Positions 35,519 to 42,836 of a stretch of 42,836 nucleotides of DNA are shown here, in pieces (position 1 is the first letter of the stretch; each line of letters starts with the position of its first letter). Position numbers and translations under genes: made by a program. The stretch covers positions 1 through 42,836 of the forward strand of contig JACMLX010000140.1 of the NCBI GenBank assembly GCA_014379355.1, given 5' to 3'. A model generated the notes under the pieces. That model made no database searches. It was not told the DNA's origin and worked only from the letters and a program-made list of their open reading frames with translations. The DNA comes from Gemmatimonadaceae bacterium. GTDB taxonomy: Bacteria > Gemmatimonadota > Gemmatimonadetes > Gemmatimonadales > Gemmatimonadaceae.

Positions 35519-37483
35519 CTAGGCCGACCGTGAGAGATCATGCTGTCGCGATTCGTTGCGCAGAAACGCCTGGAGCGAGAGGACGGCCCAGAGTCGATCC
35601 CCATGATTCGCAAGGCCGCCCAGATGCTGAGACCAGAGTCGCCGCACCCGTGATACATCGAGCACACCACCGGCGGTGATCGATTGCGCGGACAGCAGCT
35701 CTTCCGCCCACGGCCGCAGCGGGCCGCGCAGCCACGCCGCCAATGGGACCGCGAATCCGCGCTTCGGCCGTTCGACGAGTTCCCGCGGCACATACCGGAA
35801 CAGCAGCCGGCGCAGCGGCTGTTTGCCGACGCCTTCGCTGACCTTGTCGGAATATGGAATACGCCAGGCGAACTCGAACACGCGATGATCGAGCAGCGGT
35901 GCACGCGTCTCGAGACTGAAGGCCATCGCGGCGCGATCGACCTTCACGAGGATGTCGTCGGGCATGTAGCTGATGGCATCGAACAGCATGCGCGATTCGG
36001 ATGTGCGTGTGTCATCGAGCCATGGCCCGTGCAGCGTGCCGAAGCCGGCACGTGGCCGCAGTTCAGGGCGCATCAGGTCGGCGGGCGTGACACTCTGCGC
36101 GAGCACGGATTGGTACGATGCTTCATGCCCGGGCGCGACGAGGCGCGCGCCCAGTCGCGTGAGTGCGTTCGCGGGCCGATCACCGATCGCGCGATCACCG
36201 TCCGTGATCAGTCGTGCGATGAGATCCGGTGGCGGGTCGGGAATGCTGCGCAGGACCGAGCCGACCATCTTCCGCATCAGCGCCGGTGCCGTGTGCGAGA
36301 GGCGATCGGCGGTTCCGCTCGCACCGGCGTACCAGCTGTACCCGCCGAACAGTTCGTCGCCGCCATCGCCGGACAACGCCACCGTCACGTGCTGCCGCGT
36401 CATCTGCGAAATGAGGAGCGTCGGCAACTGCGACGAGTCGGCCATCGGTTCATCGTAGATCGCGGGCAGTCGCTCCACGAACCGCAGCGCGTCCTCACCG
36501 CTCACCATCAGTTCCGTGTGCTCGGTTCCCAGGTGCGTTGCGACCTCGCGAGCGAATCCGGCCTCGTTGAAGCGCGGATCGTTGAAGCCGATGGTGAACG
36601 TGCGCACGGACCGCGTGGACTGCGCCTGCATCAGTGCGACGATCAGCGACGAGTCGATGCCGCCGGACAGGAAGGCTCCAAGCGGCACGTCGGCGACCAT
36701 TTCGTCGCGCACCACCGGACGCAGCACGGCGTCGAGTGCCGTCGCGATCTCGTCGGCGCTGCCGCTGATCGGGTTCGCGAGACCGGCGCGCGCCGCCGTT
36801 TCTGCCGACCAGTACACGATCTCGCGCGGAACCTGCCCAGTACGCAATTCGACCATCGTGCCGGGCCGGACTTTCGAGATACCCTCGTAGATCGATGCCG
36901 GCGCCTGGATGTAGCCGTGGCGCAGGAACTGCGCGACCGACGTCACGTCGATGGCGGCGCGCCAGCCGGGGAATGCACGCAGCGCCTTGAGTTCGGAGCC
37001 GAACAGCCAGCTCTCACCGACCTTTCCATAGAACAACGGCTTTTCGCCGAGTCGGTCGCGCACGAGCCAGAGCGACCGCTCCTGGCGGTCCCAGACGGCG
37101 ATCGCAAACATGCCGGCGAACTTCGGTACGCTGGCCTCGACACCCCACGTGTCGAAGGCGGCGAGCAGGACCTCCGTGTCGCTGTGCCCCTTGAACGGAT
37201 AGCCCGAAAGGCCGAGTTCGGCGCGAATCGGTGCATAGTTGTACGCCTCACCATTGAAGGCGATGACGTACCGACCGCTGCCGGCGTGCATCGGCTGCGC
37301 GCCAAGTGGCGAGAGATCGATGATGGAGAGGCGTCGATGGCCGAGAGCGATGCGGGCGTCGCTGTCGCACCACGCGCCATCGGCGTCCGGGCCGCGATGC
37401 TCGATCACGTCCGTCATCGCTTTCAACGCGACATCCGGTGTGCCCGATGCCGGCGTGCCGAGAAAGCCTGCGATGCCGCACAT
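35519..37483 (-). CDS. asnB: Asparagine synthase (glutamine-hydrolysing) / glycan-locus amidotransferase, second copy
   Basis: 654 residues. The chosen start gives MCGIAGF, so Cys2 becomes the N-terminal nucleophile after Met removal; the open frame extends 57 codons upstream but that would bury the cysteine. The glutaminase domain has EHRGPDADG and FNGEAYNY. The synthase domain has the PP-loop SGGIDSSLI near residue 272 and SGDGGDELFGGYSWY. This is a complete AsnB, more similar to EPS-locus amidotransferases by context than to a housekeeping enzyme. Together with the methyltransferase it forms a leftward pair. It is clearly divergent in sequence from the first copy at 13645-15612, so not a recent duplication. 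Confidence 0.92.
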   Translation of the reverse strand: MCGIAGFLGTPASGTPDVALKAMTDVIEHRGPDADGAWCDSDARIALGHRRLSIIDLSPLGAQPMHAGSGRYVIAFNGEAYNYAPIRAELGLSGYPFKGHSDTEVLLAAFDTWGVEASVPKFAGMFAIAVWDRQERSLWLVRDRLGEKPLFYGKVGESWLFGSELKALRAFPGWRAAIDVTSVAQFLRHGYIQAPASIYEGISKVRPGTMVELRTGQVPREIVYWSAETAARAGLANPISGSADEIATALDAVLRPVVRDEMVADVPLGAFLSGGIDSSLIVALMQAQSTRSVRTFTIGFNDPRFNEAGFAREVATHLGTEHTELMVSGEDALRFVERLPAIYDEPMADSSQLPTLLISQMTRQHVTVALSGDGGDELFGGYSWYAGASGTADRLSHTAPALMRKMVGSVLRSIPDPPPDLIARLITDGDRAIGDRPANALTRLGARLVAPGHEASYQSVLAQSVTPADLMRPELRPRAGFGTLHGPWLDDTRTSESRMLFDAISYMPDDILVKVDRAAMAFSLETRAPLLDHRVFEFAWRIPYSDKVSEGVGKQPLRRLLFRYVPRELVERPKRGFAVPLAAWLRGPLRPWAEELLSAQSITAGGVLDVSRVRRLWSQHLGGLANHGDRLWAVLSLQAFLRNESRQHDLSRSA

Positions 37484-37798
37484 ATCGATCAGCGTCCTGG
37501 AGGAGCGGTGAACAGCGAGATGCGAAACGGCGCGGTCGCCGGCCGCTCGGAACCCGTCGTTGGAGACTGGCCAGAGCAGTACCGCGTCACGCTGCGACAC
37601 GGCAAGATGCAGCGCCCGCGGCAGGGCGACAATCGGCGGGCACCCGCGATGCATGAGTATGTGGTGCTGCTAAGTTCGAATGCAGCTTCCGTTACGTATT
37701 CCGCCGCTGCCCGAGCGGGATCGGGCGCCAGCCGTGAGACGACGCGGGACTGCTCCGTGTCCAGCCGGGGCGAACCACCTTCCCTTGGAGACCGCAGG
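37484..37798. other. Divergent intergenic region between asnB and citrate synthase
   Basis: About 315 bases. The citrate synthase frame stays open through it but has no family resemblance there. A short perfect inverted repeat GCCCGA-GCGGGA-TCGGGC lies at 37709-37726 in the citrate synthase leader. I see no confident promoter. Confidence 0.35.
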
Positions 37799-39160
37799 AT
37801 GAGTGACACGAACGTCGGTGGCACACTCGAGCTTCGCGACAGTCGCACCGGTTCTGCCTACGCCGCGCCGATCACCACCGAAGGGCCGGAGGGTGACACC
37901 TACATCCGTGCCGGCGACCTGAAGCAGGTGAAGCGCGGTGAGCCGGGCGAATTCGGACTGCTGAGCTACGATCCGGCCTTCATGAACACGGCGAGCTGCA
38001 AGAGCGCGATCACGTTCATCGACGGCGACAAGGGAATCCTGCGCTATCGCGGCTATCCGATCGAGCAGCTGGCCGAGAGTGCGACGTTCCTCGAGGTGGC
38101 CTATCTGCTCCGGCACGGCGAGCTGCCGACGCAGGCCGAGTACGACGTGTGGGTGCACGACATCACCTTTCACACGTACGTCCACGAAAACATCCGGAAG
38201 TTCCTCGAGGGTTTCCGGTACGATGCGCATCCGATGTCGATGCTCTGCTCGTCGGTGGCGGCGCTGTCCAGCTTCTATCCGAACGCGCACAACATCTTCG
38301 ATCCGAAGGAGCGATACGTCTCGGTGATTCGCCTGCTGGCCAAGCTTCCGACGCTGGCGGCGTTCGCGTATCGCCATGTGAAGGGCTTGCCGACGATCTA
38401 TCCGGACAACCAGCTCAACTACGGCGAGAATTTCCTGTCGATGGTGGCTCGCATGAGCGAGCCGAAGTACGAGGCGAATCCGGTGTTCAGCCGCGCGCTC
38501 GAGGTGTTGTTCATCCTGCATGCCGATCACGAGCAGAACTGCTCGACGAATGCCGTGCGCGCGGTGGGCTCGAGCCACGTGGATCCGTTCAGCGCGGTCT
38601 CGGCAGGCATCGCGGCGCTGTTCGGCCCGTTGCACGGTGGTGCGAACGAGCAGGTGCTGCGCATGATCAAGGACATCGAGCACCCGAAGAACGTTCCGGC
38701 CTTCATCGAGTCGGTGAAAAGCGGCAAGGGCGGACCGAAGCTGATGGGCTTCGGGCACCGCGTGTACAAGAACTACGATCCGCGCGCGCGCATCGTGAAG
38801 AAGCTGGCCGATCAGGTGTTCGCGCAGATCGGCATCGACAAGGATCTCGAGATTGCACTCGAGCTCGAACGCATCGCGCTGTCGGACGAGTATTTCATCG
38901 CACGCAAGCTGTATCCGAACGTGGACTTCTACACGGGCCTGATCTACCGCTCGATGGCGTTCCCGACGGACTTCTTCACGGTGCTGTTCGCCGTCGCGCG
39001 CACGGCCGGCTGGCTGGCGCAGTGGGAGGAGATGCTCGACGACAAGGAGCAGAAGATCGCGCGACCGCGCCAGATCTACGTCGGTCACGGCGAACGACAG
39101 TATGTCGATCCGCTCACGAACAAGTTTCCGCGCGCGCACAAAGACGTCCTCCGCAAGTAG
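37799..39160 (+). CDS. gltA: Citrate synthase
   Basis: 453 residues of the citrate synthase family (oxaloacetate plus acetyl-CoA to citrate, TCA cycle, cytoplasm). KGILRYRGYPIEQLAE opens the large domain; LHADHEQNCSTNAVRAVGS and GPLHGGANEQVL supply active-site histidines, and MGFGHRVYKNYDPRA the third His. The C-terminal VDFYTGLIYRSM completes it. ATG 37799 follows GGAG at proper distance; the open frame continues over 2 kb upstream but only as antisense to asnB. An N-terminal tail of about 50 residues precedes the conserved core. It sits between glycan genes and directly upstream (17 bases) of the ABC exporter, an unusual place for a TCA gene. Confidence 0.95.
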   Translation: MSDTNVGGTLELRDSRTGSAYAAPITTEGPEGDTYIRAGDLKQVKRGEPGEFGLLSYDPAFMNTASCKSAITFIDGDKGILRYRGYPIEQLAESATFLEVAYLLRHGELPTQAEYDVWVHDITFHTYVHENIRKFLEGFRYDAHPMSMLCSSVAALSSFYPNAHNIFDPKERYVSVIRLLAKLPTLAAFAYRHVKGLPTIYPDNQLNYGENFLSMVARMSEPKYEANPVFSRALEVLFILHADHEQNCSTNAVRAVGSSHVDPFSAVSAGIAALFGPLHGGANEQVLRMIKDIEHPKNVPAFIESVKSGKGGPKLMGFGHRVYKNYDPRARIVKKLADQVFAQIGIDKDLEIALELERIALSDEYFIARKLYPNVDFYTGLIYRSMAFPTDFFTVLFAVARTAGWLAQWEEMLDDKEQKIARPRQIYVGHGERQYVDPLTNKFPRAHKDVLRK

Positions 39161-39177
39161 GCCTGGGGAACACATTC

Positions 39178-40098
39178 ATGGCCACAATCGAGTTACCCGT
39201 ACGCCGCACGTCGGTGGGGCACGGCGGCAGTGCGCTGTCGCGCGCCGTGTCCGACCTGTCCCGCATGGGGCACGACATGCTGCGGTCGCGCGAACTGCTC
39301 TACCAGCTCACGCGCCGTGATGTCACGATCCGGTACAAGCAGGCCGTGATGGGATTCGGCTGGGCGCTGTTCATGCCGCTGCTGATCGTCTTCAGCGGAT
39401 TGATGGTGCAGCTGGCGCTGGCGAACTTCTCCGGGCGTGCGCTCTCTCCCGCCGGCCTGGGCGGCATGGCCATCAAGGCCGTGCCGTGGTCCTTCTTTGT
39501 CGGCGCCATCGGGTTCGCCACCAGCAGCCTGGTGGCGAACATGAATATCGTGACGAAAGTATCGTTTCCCCGCGCCGTGTTGCCGTTGTCGGCCGTCGGC
39601 GCGCAGTGCTTCGATTCCGGCATCGCCTTCATTGCACTGGCGATTCTGCTGCCCGTGATCGGCGCGGTCGAAGCCACCTGGGCACTGCTGTGGGTGCCGC
39701 TGCTGCTGGTGTTGCTGCTGACGTTCACGACGGCATGCGCGCTGCTGCTGAGCTGCGCGAACCTGTTCTTCCGGGACGTGAAATATATCGTCCAGGTGTT
39801 ACTCACGTTCGGCATATTCTTCACACCCGTCTTCTTTGAGCCTGCGATGCTCGGACCTCGTGGCGCGACCATTGCGATGCTCAATCCGATGTCGCCGCTG
39901 CTCGAGGGCCTGCGCCTGTCGGTCACCCTCGGACACAATCTGCTCGAGCCGTTGACGACCACGATGGCCAGTGGCGCGGTCGTCACGGTGTGGTCGCCGC
40001 TGTACCTGCTGTACGCCGTCGTGATCACCGTGGTCGGACTGCCGGCGACCGTCATTCTTTTCCAACGCTCCCAGTATGCCTTCGCCGAGTACATCTGA
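39178..40098 (+). CDS. ABC-2 type polysaccharide export permease (Wzm-like)
   Basis: 306 residues. After a hydrophilic lead of about 45 residues comes ELLYQLTRRDVTIRYKQAVM followed by GFGWALFMPL, the conserved entry of ABC-2 O-antigen/teichoic-acid permeases. Six transmembrane helices follow. The motif NLFFRDVKYIVQVLLTFGIF and FFTPVFFEP is typical before the last helices, and SQYAFAEYI the C-terminus. It pairs with the ATPase gene 5 bases downstream to export a completed lipid-linked glycan across the inner membrane. A GGGGAA sequence precedes the ATG. Confidence 0.92.
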   Translation: MATIELPVRRTSVGHGGSALSRAVSDLSRMGHDMLRSRELLYQLTRRDVTIRYKQAVMGFGWALFMPLLIVFSGLMVQLALANFSGRALSPAGLGGMAIKAVPWSFFVGAIGFATSSLVANMNIVTKVSFPRAVLPLSAVGAQCFDSGIAFIALAILLPVIGAVEATWALLWVPLLLVLLLTFTTACALLLSCANLFFRDVKYIVQVLLTFGIFFTPVFFEPAMLGPRGATIAMLNPMSPLLEGLRLSVTLGHNLLEPLTTTMASGAVVTVWSPLYLLYAVVITVVGLPATVILFQRSQYAFAEYI

Positions 40099-40103
40099 GT
40101 GCC

Positions 40104-41354
40104 ATGCCGGTTGAACCCGGGATCGTGTTCGATGCTGTCTGGAAGAAGTTCCAGCGTGGAGAACGACATGACAGTCTCCGCGACCTGATTCCGGCAGCCG
40201 TTCGTCGCTTCACGCGGAGCGGTCCGGCGAGCGATGAACTGGGCGAGAACGATTTCTGGGTGGTCAGTGACGTGTCGTTCGCTGTGCGTCCCGGCGAGTG
40301 CCTCGGCATCATCGGGGGTAACGGCGCCGGCAAGAGCACGACGCTCAAGTTGCTGACGGGTATTCTCCGACCGACGCGTGGCGACATCACCGTGATCGGC
40401 CGCGTCGGATCCCTGATCGAAGTGTCGGCAGGCTTTCATCCGGATCTCACCGGCCGGGAGAACGTGTTCCTGCAGGGCGCGATCATGGGCATGGGCGCCG
40501 CCAACATCCGCAAGCGCTTCGATGAAATCGTGGCGTTCGCGGGCGTCGAGGAGTTCATCGACATGGCCGTCAAGCGATACTCGAGTGGCATGAATGCGCG
40601 CCTCGGTTTCGCGATCGCAGCGCACCTCGATCCCGACGTGCTGATCATCGATGAAGTGCTCGCCGTCGGCGATCACACCTTCCAGCAGCGTGCGTTCACG
40701 CGACTGCAGCAGCTCACGCGCAGCGGCATGCCGGTCGTCATCGTGTCGCACCAACTCGACCGCGTCCTGCAGATGTGCACATCGGCGCTCCTGCTCAAGC
40801 GCGGGCAGGTCATGGGTGTGGGGCATCCACGCGATGTCATCGCGCAGTACTTCACCGGCAACACGGCCGGGAACGATGGCGAGGCGCTGAAAGCCGATGC
40901 GCCCTATGAGATCATGGAAGCCTCCATCAGCGCGCCGACCATCGGGTCGGGAGAGTTTCTGGACGTGACCATCACCTGCCGCCGGCGCGAGGAGCATCCG
41001 TTGCAGGGCAACGAGAGCGTCGGCGTGGCGCTGGTCTCGCTGGCCGGCGCGACAACCGTGGCGGCGCTCGGCACGGGCAGCATTCCGCTTCCGCTGCCGA
41101 CGCACGGGGTGTTCCGACTCGACCTGCGCCTGCAGGCCAACGTCGCGCCCGGCCCGTACAGCCTCGATACGTGGGTGTGGTCCACGCACGACCCCACGTT
41201 CCGCGGACCGCGCCTGTCACTCGAAGTGATGCCGACGATTCTCTTCGATGGCGCGGTGCAGCTGAATCCGACGATGTCCCTCACACCGATCGCTCCCGAA
41301 TCGTTCGGTGCGAACGTCCGGCCGCGGAGCGATCTGGCCCAGAAAGCGAGCTGA
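40104..41354 (+). CDS. ABC transporter ATP-binding protein with C-terminal glycan-binding domain (Wzt-like)
   Basis: 416 residues. The nucleotide-binding domain has Walker [10 protein letters not shown] (Lys77), the signature [14 protein letters not shown], and Walker [13 protein letters not shown]. Residues about 275-400 form a beta-rich domain like Wzt_C, which in E. coli O8/O9a recognises the modified glycan end before export. Presence of this domain suggests a polymer with a terminal modification. It starts 5 bases after the permease stop and is followed 5 bases later by rfbA, so all are one operon. Confidence 0.92.
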   Translation: MPVEPGIVFDAVWKKFQRGERHDSLRDLIPAAVRRFTRSGPASDELGENDFWVVSDVSFAVRPGECLGIIGGNGAGKSTTLKLLTGILRPTRGDITVIGRVGSLIEVSAGFHPDLTGRENVFLQGAIMGMGAANIRKRFDEIVAFAGVEEFIDMAVKRYSSGMNARLGFAIAAHLDPDVLIIDEVLAVGDHTFQQRAFTRLQQLTRSGMPVVIVSHQLDRVLQMCTSALLLKRGQVMGVGHPRDVIAQYFTGNTAGNDGEALKADAPYEIMEASISAPTIGSGEFLDVTITCRRREEHPLQGNESVGVALVSLAGATTVAALGTGSIPLPLPTHGVFRLDLRLQANVAPGPYSLDTWVWSTHDPTFRGPRLSLEVMPTILFDGAVQLNPTMSLTPIAPESFGANVRPRSDLAQKAS

Positions 41355-41359
41355 CGGCG

Positions 41360-42256
41360 ATGACCACTTCTTCGGAGCGCTGCGGCATCGTGCTGGCGGG
41401 CGGGTCGGGCACACGCCTGTATCCGATCACGCAGGCGGTCAGCAAGCAATTGCTGCCGGTATACGACAAGCCGATGATCTACTATCCGCTGACCACGCTG
41501 ATGCTGGCGCAGGTGCGCGACGTGCTGCTCATCACGACCCCGCACGAACAAGCCCTCTTTCAGCGACTGCTCGGGGACGGCTCACAATGGGGCATGTCGC
41601 TACGATATGCCGTGCAGCCTTCGCCGGATGGCCTGGCACAGGCGTTCATCATCGGCCGGGAGTTCGTCGGCGACCGCACCAGCTGCCTGGTGCTCGGCGA
41701 CAACATCTTCTACGGCCACGACCTGTCCGACTCGCTGCAGCGCACGAACGCCCGCACGGAGGGTGCGACGATCTTCGGGTATCGCGTGAGCGAACCGAGT
41801 GCGTATGGCGTGGTGGAGTTCGACGCGAGCGGACGCGCCATCGGCATCGAGGAGAAGCCGCTCAATCCGCGGTCGAATTACGCCGTCACCGGGTTGTATT
41901 TCTACGATCAGCGGGTCTGCGACATCGCCGCGTCGATCCGTCCGTCCGCGCGCGGTGAACTCGAGATCACCGACGTGAATCGGGCCTATCTCGACCTCGG
42001 CCTCCTGAACGTGGAGATGCTCGGTCGCGGCACCGCGTGGCTCGACACCGGATCACACGAGTCGCTGCTGCAGGCGGGCCAGTTCATCGAGACCATCGAG
42101 CAGCGGCAGGGACTGAAAGTCGCCTGTCCCGAAGAGATCGCGTGGCGCCTGGGCTGGATCGACGATGCGCAAGTCGAACGCCTCGCCGCACCACTGCGGA
42201 AAACCGGCTACGGACGCTACCTGATGGCGATGCTGACGGAAGACACGATCCGATGA
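41360..42256 (+). CDS. rfbA: Glucose-1-phosphate thymidylyltransferase (RmlA)
   Basis: 298 residues. [16 protein letters not shown] is the nucleotidyltransferase signature, followed by [59 protein letters not shown] and [14 protein letters not shown]. All are characteristic of RmlA. It makes dTDP-glucose, first step of dTDP-L-rhamnose synthesis. The start ATG 41360 lies 5 bases after the Wzt stop, and the stop overlaps rfbC by 4 bases. The order is A-C-D; rfbB is not in the window. Confidence 0.95.
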   Translation: MTTSSERCGIVLAGGSGTRLYPITQAVSKQLLPVYDKPMIYYPLTTLMLAQVRDVLLITTPHEQALFQRLLGDGSQWGMSLRYAVQPSPDGLAQAFIIGREFVGDRTSCLVLGDNIFYGHDLSDSLQRTNARTEGATIFGYRVSEPSAYGVVEFDASGRAIGIEEKPLNPRSNYAVTGLYFYDQRVCDIAASIRPSARGELEITDVNRAYLDLGLLNVEMLGRGTAWLDTGSHESLLQAGQFIETIEQRQGLKVACPEEIAWRLGWIDDAQVERLAAPLRKTGYGRYLMAMLTEDTIR

Positions 42257-42801
42257 AGGTCACGCGTCTCGCCATGCCCGACGTGTATCTCCTCGAGCCC
42301 CGCGTCTTCGGCGACGCGCGCGGCTTCTTCGTCGCGACGTGGGAGGACGACGTGTTCCGCGCCGACGTCGCGCCCGTGTCGTTCATTCAGGACAATCACA
42401 GTCGATCGCGGCAGTGGACGTTGCGCGGCCTGCACTTTCAGGCCGAACACACGCAGGGCAAGCTGGTGCGCTGTCCGATGGGCCGCGTGTGGGACGTGGT
42501 CGTCGATGTGCGCCGCTCCTCGCCCACGTTCGGGCAGTCGCTGGGCGCCGAGCTCTCCGACACGAATCACCACCAGCTCTGGATCCCTCCAGGTTTCGCC
42601 CATGGATTTCTCGTGCTGTCGGATGTCGCGGACCTGGCGTATAAAGTGACGGATCGATACCATCCTGAGAGTGAGCGATCGCTGCTATGGGACGATCCCG
42701 CGCTCGGGATCGTGTGGCCGCTGCCCGCGGGTGTGCCGCCGCTGCTGTCGCCGAAGGACGCCGCTGGCGTGCCGCTGTCCCGGATCGACGCGCTGCCGTG
42801 A
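42253..42801 (+). CDS. rfbC: dTDP-4-dehydrorhamnose 3,5-epimerase (RmlC)
   Basis: 182 residues, the usual RmlC length. [19 protein letters not shown], then [10 protein letters not shown] and LRGLHFQ with the catalytic His, followed by [20 protein letters not shown] and [15 protein letters not shown]. It epimerises C3 and C5 of dTDP-4-keto-6-deoxyglucose in the dTDP-rhamnose pathway. ATGA overlap with rfbA and GTGA overlap with the next gene show tight operon structure. Confidence 0.95.
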   Translation: MKVTRLAMPDVYLLEPRVFGDARGFFVATWEDDVFRADVAPVSFIQDNHSRSRQWTLRGLHFQAEHTQGKLVRCPMGRVWDVVVDVRRSSPTFGQSLGAELSDTNHHQLWIPPGFAHGFLVLSDVADLAYKVTDRYHPESERSLLWDDPALGIVWPLPAGVPPLLSPKDAAGVPLSRIDALP

Positions 42802-42836
42802 CGGCGCCCGTCATGATCACCGGCGCCGCCGGACAG
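42798..42836 (+). CDS. rfbD: dTDP-4-dehydrorhamnose reductase (RmlD), 5' fragment cut by the window end
   Basis: The last 39 bases start with GTG overlapping the rfbC stop and encode [13 protein letters not shown]. This is the NAD(P)-binding N-terminus of RmlD (usually ITGAxGQLG), the last enzyme of dTDP-L-rhamnose synthesis. The rest lies outside the window. Order after rfbC supports the call. Confidence 0.8.
   Translation, partial: MTAPVMITGAAGQ

Noticed and set aside
35684-37798. Upstream extension of the citrate synthase frame by about 700 codons
   Set aside because: It runs antisense through asnB, has no family similarity, and ATG 37799 has a good ribosome binding site.
37670-39175. 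501-residue minus-strand frame
   Set aside because: Antisense shadow of citrate synthase; composition dominated by Arg, His and Val without motifs.
39300-41189. 629-residue minus-strand frame
   Set aside because: It is antisense to the Wzm/Wzt genes, which carry clear motifs.

Overview
The window is a GC-rich bacterial chromosomal segment that is almost entirely a surface/extracellular polysaccharide locus of the exosortase-associated type. No rRNA or tRNA gene is visible, so placement is by inference. High GC, frequent GTG starts, few strong Shine-Dalgarno sequences, Ig-like plus beta-helix lipoproteins, a GEMM-I riboswitch and an exosortase/EpsI pair together suggest a Gemmatimonadota-like soil or freshwater bacterium (moderate confidence).

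Layout. (1) 64-654 (-): YggT-family membrane protein, the only clear housekeeping gene at the left edge. (2) 854-8149 (+): formyltransferase-like/beta-propeller fusion, exosortase, EpsI, Wzx-type flippase, GT2 and GT4 glycosyltransferases, meeting a convergent GT4 (8150-9355, -) with no gap. (3) 9626-17857 (+): hexapeptide acyltransferase, membrane GT2, heparinase II/III-type lyase, AsnB-type amidotransferase, GDP-mannose 6-dehydrogenase, SAM methyltransferase. (4) 17847-26985 (-): GT4, two tandem paralogous lipoproteins with a right-handed beta-helix, Wzy/O-antigen-ligase-like protein, polyprenyl-P sugar-1-P transferase, Wza-like export protein. (5) 27518-34384: regulation and chain-length control. 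It holds a receiver-degenerate GGDEF protein, a Wzz/BY-kinase, and a sigma-54 response regulator overlapping a soluble histidine kinase. (6) 34467-37483 (-): methyltransferase and a second AsnB. (7) 37799-42836 (+): citrate synthase, then an ABC O-polysaccharide exporter (Wzm/Wzt) and the start of a dTDP-L-rhamnose operon (rfbA, rfbC, truncated rfbD).

How it may work. The sugar transferase would start a lipid-linked glycan, the glycosyltransferases extend it, the flippase and Wzy-like protein translocate and polymerise it, and BY-kinase plus Wza-like protein control length and export. AlgD would supply GDP-mannuronate; the AsnB proteins, methyltransferases and acyltransferase could decorate it. 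Wzm/Wzt with rhamnose genes looks like a second glycan route.

The most interesting signal is a cyclic-di-GMP layer. A clear class-I c-di-GMP riboswitch (21054-21165, -) precedes one beta-helix lipoprotein gene, and its closing stem would compete with a hairpin that masks the ribosome binding site. About 6 kb away a receiver-GGDEF protein has lost the cyclase motif (GSAEF) but keeps the RxxD inhibitory-site motif at canonical spacing, as in PelD/PopA-type c-di-GMP receptors. A large inverted intergenic repeat (28524-28876) is also present.
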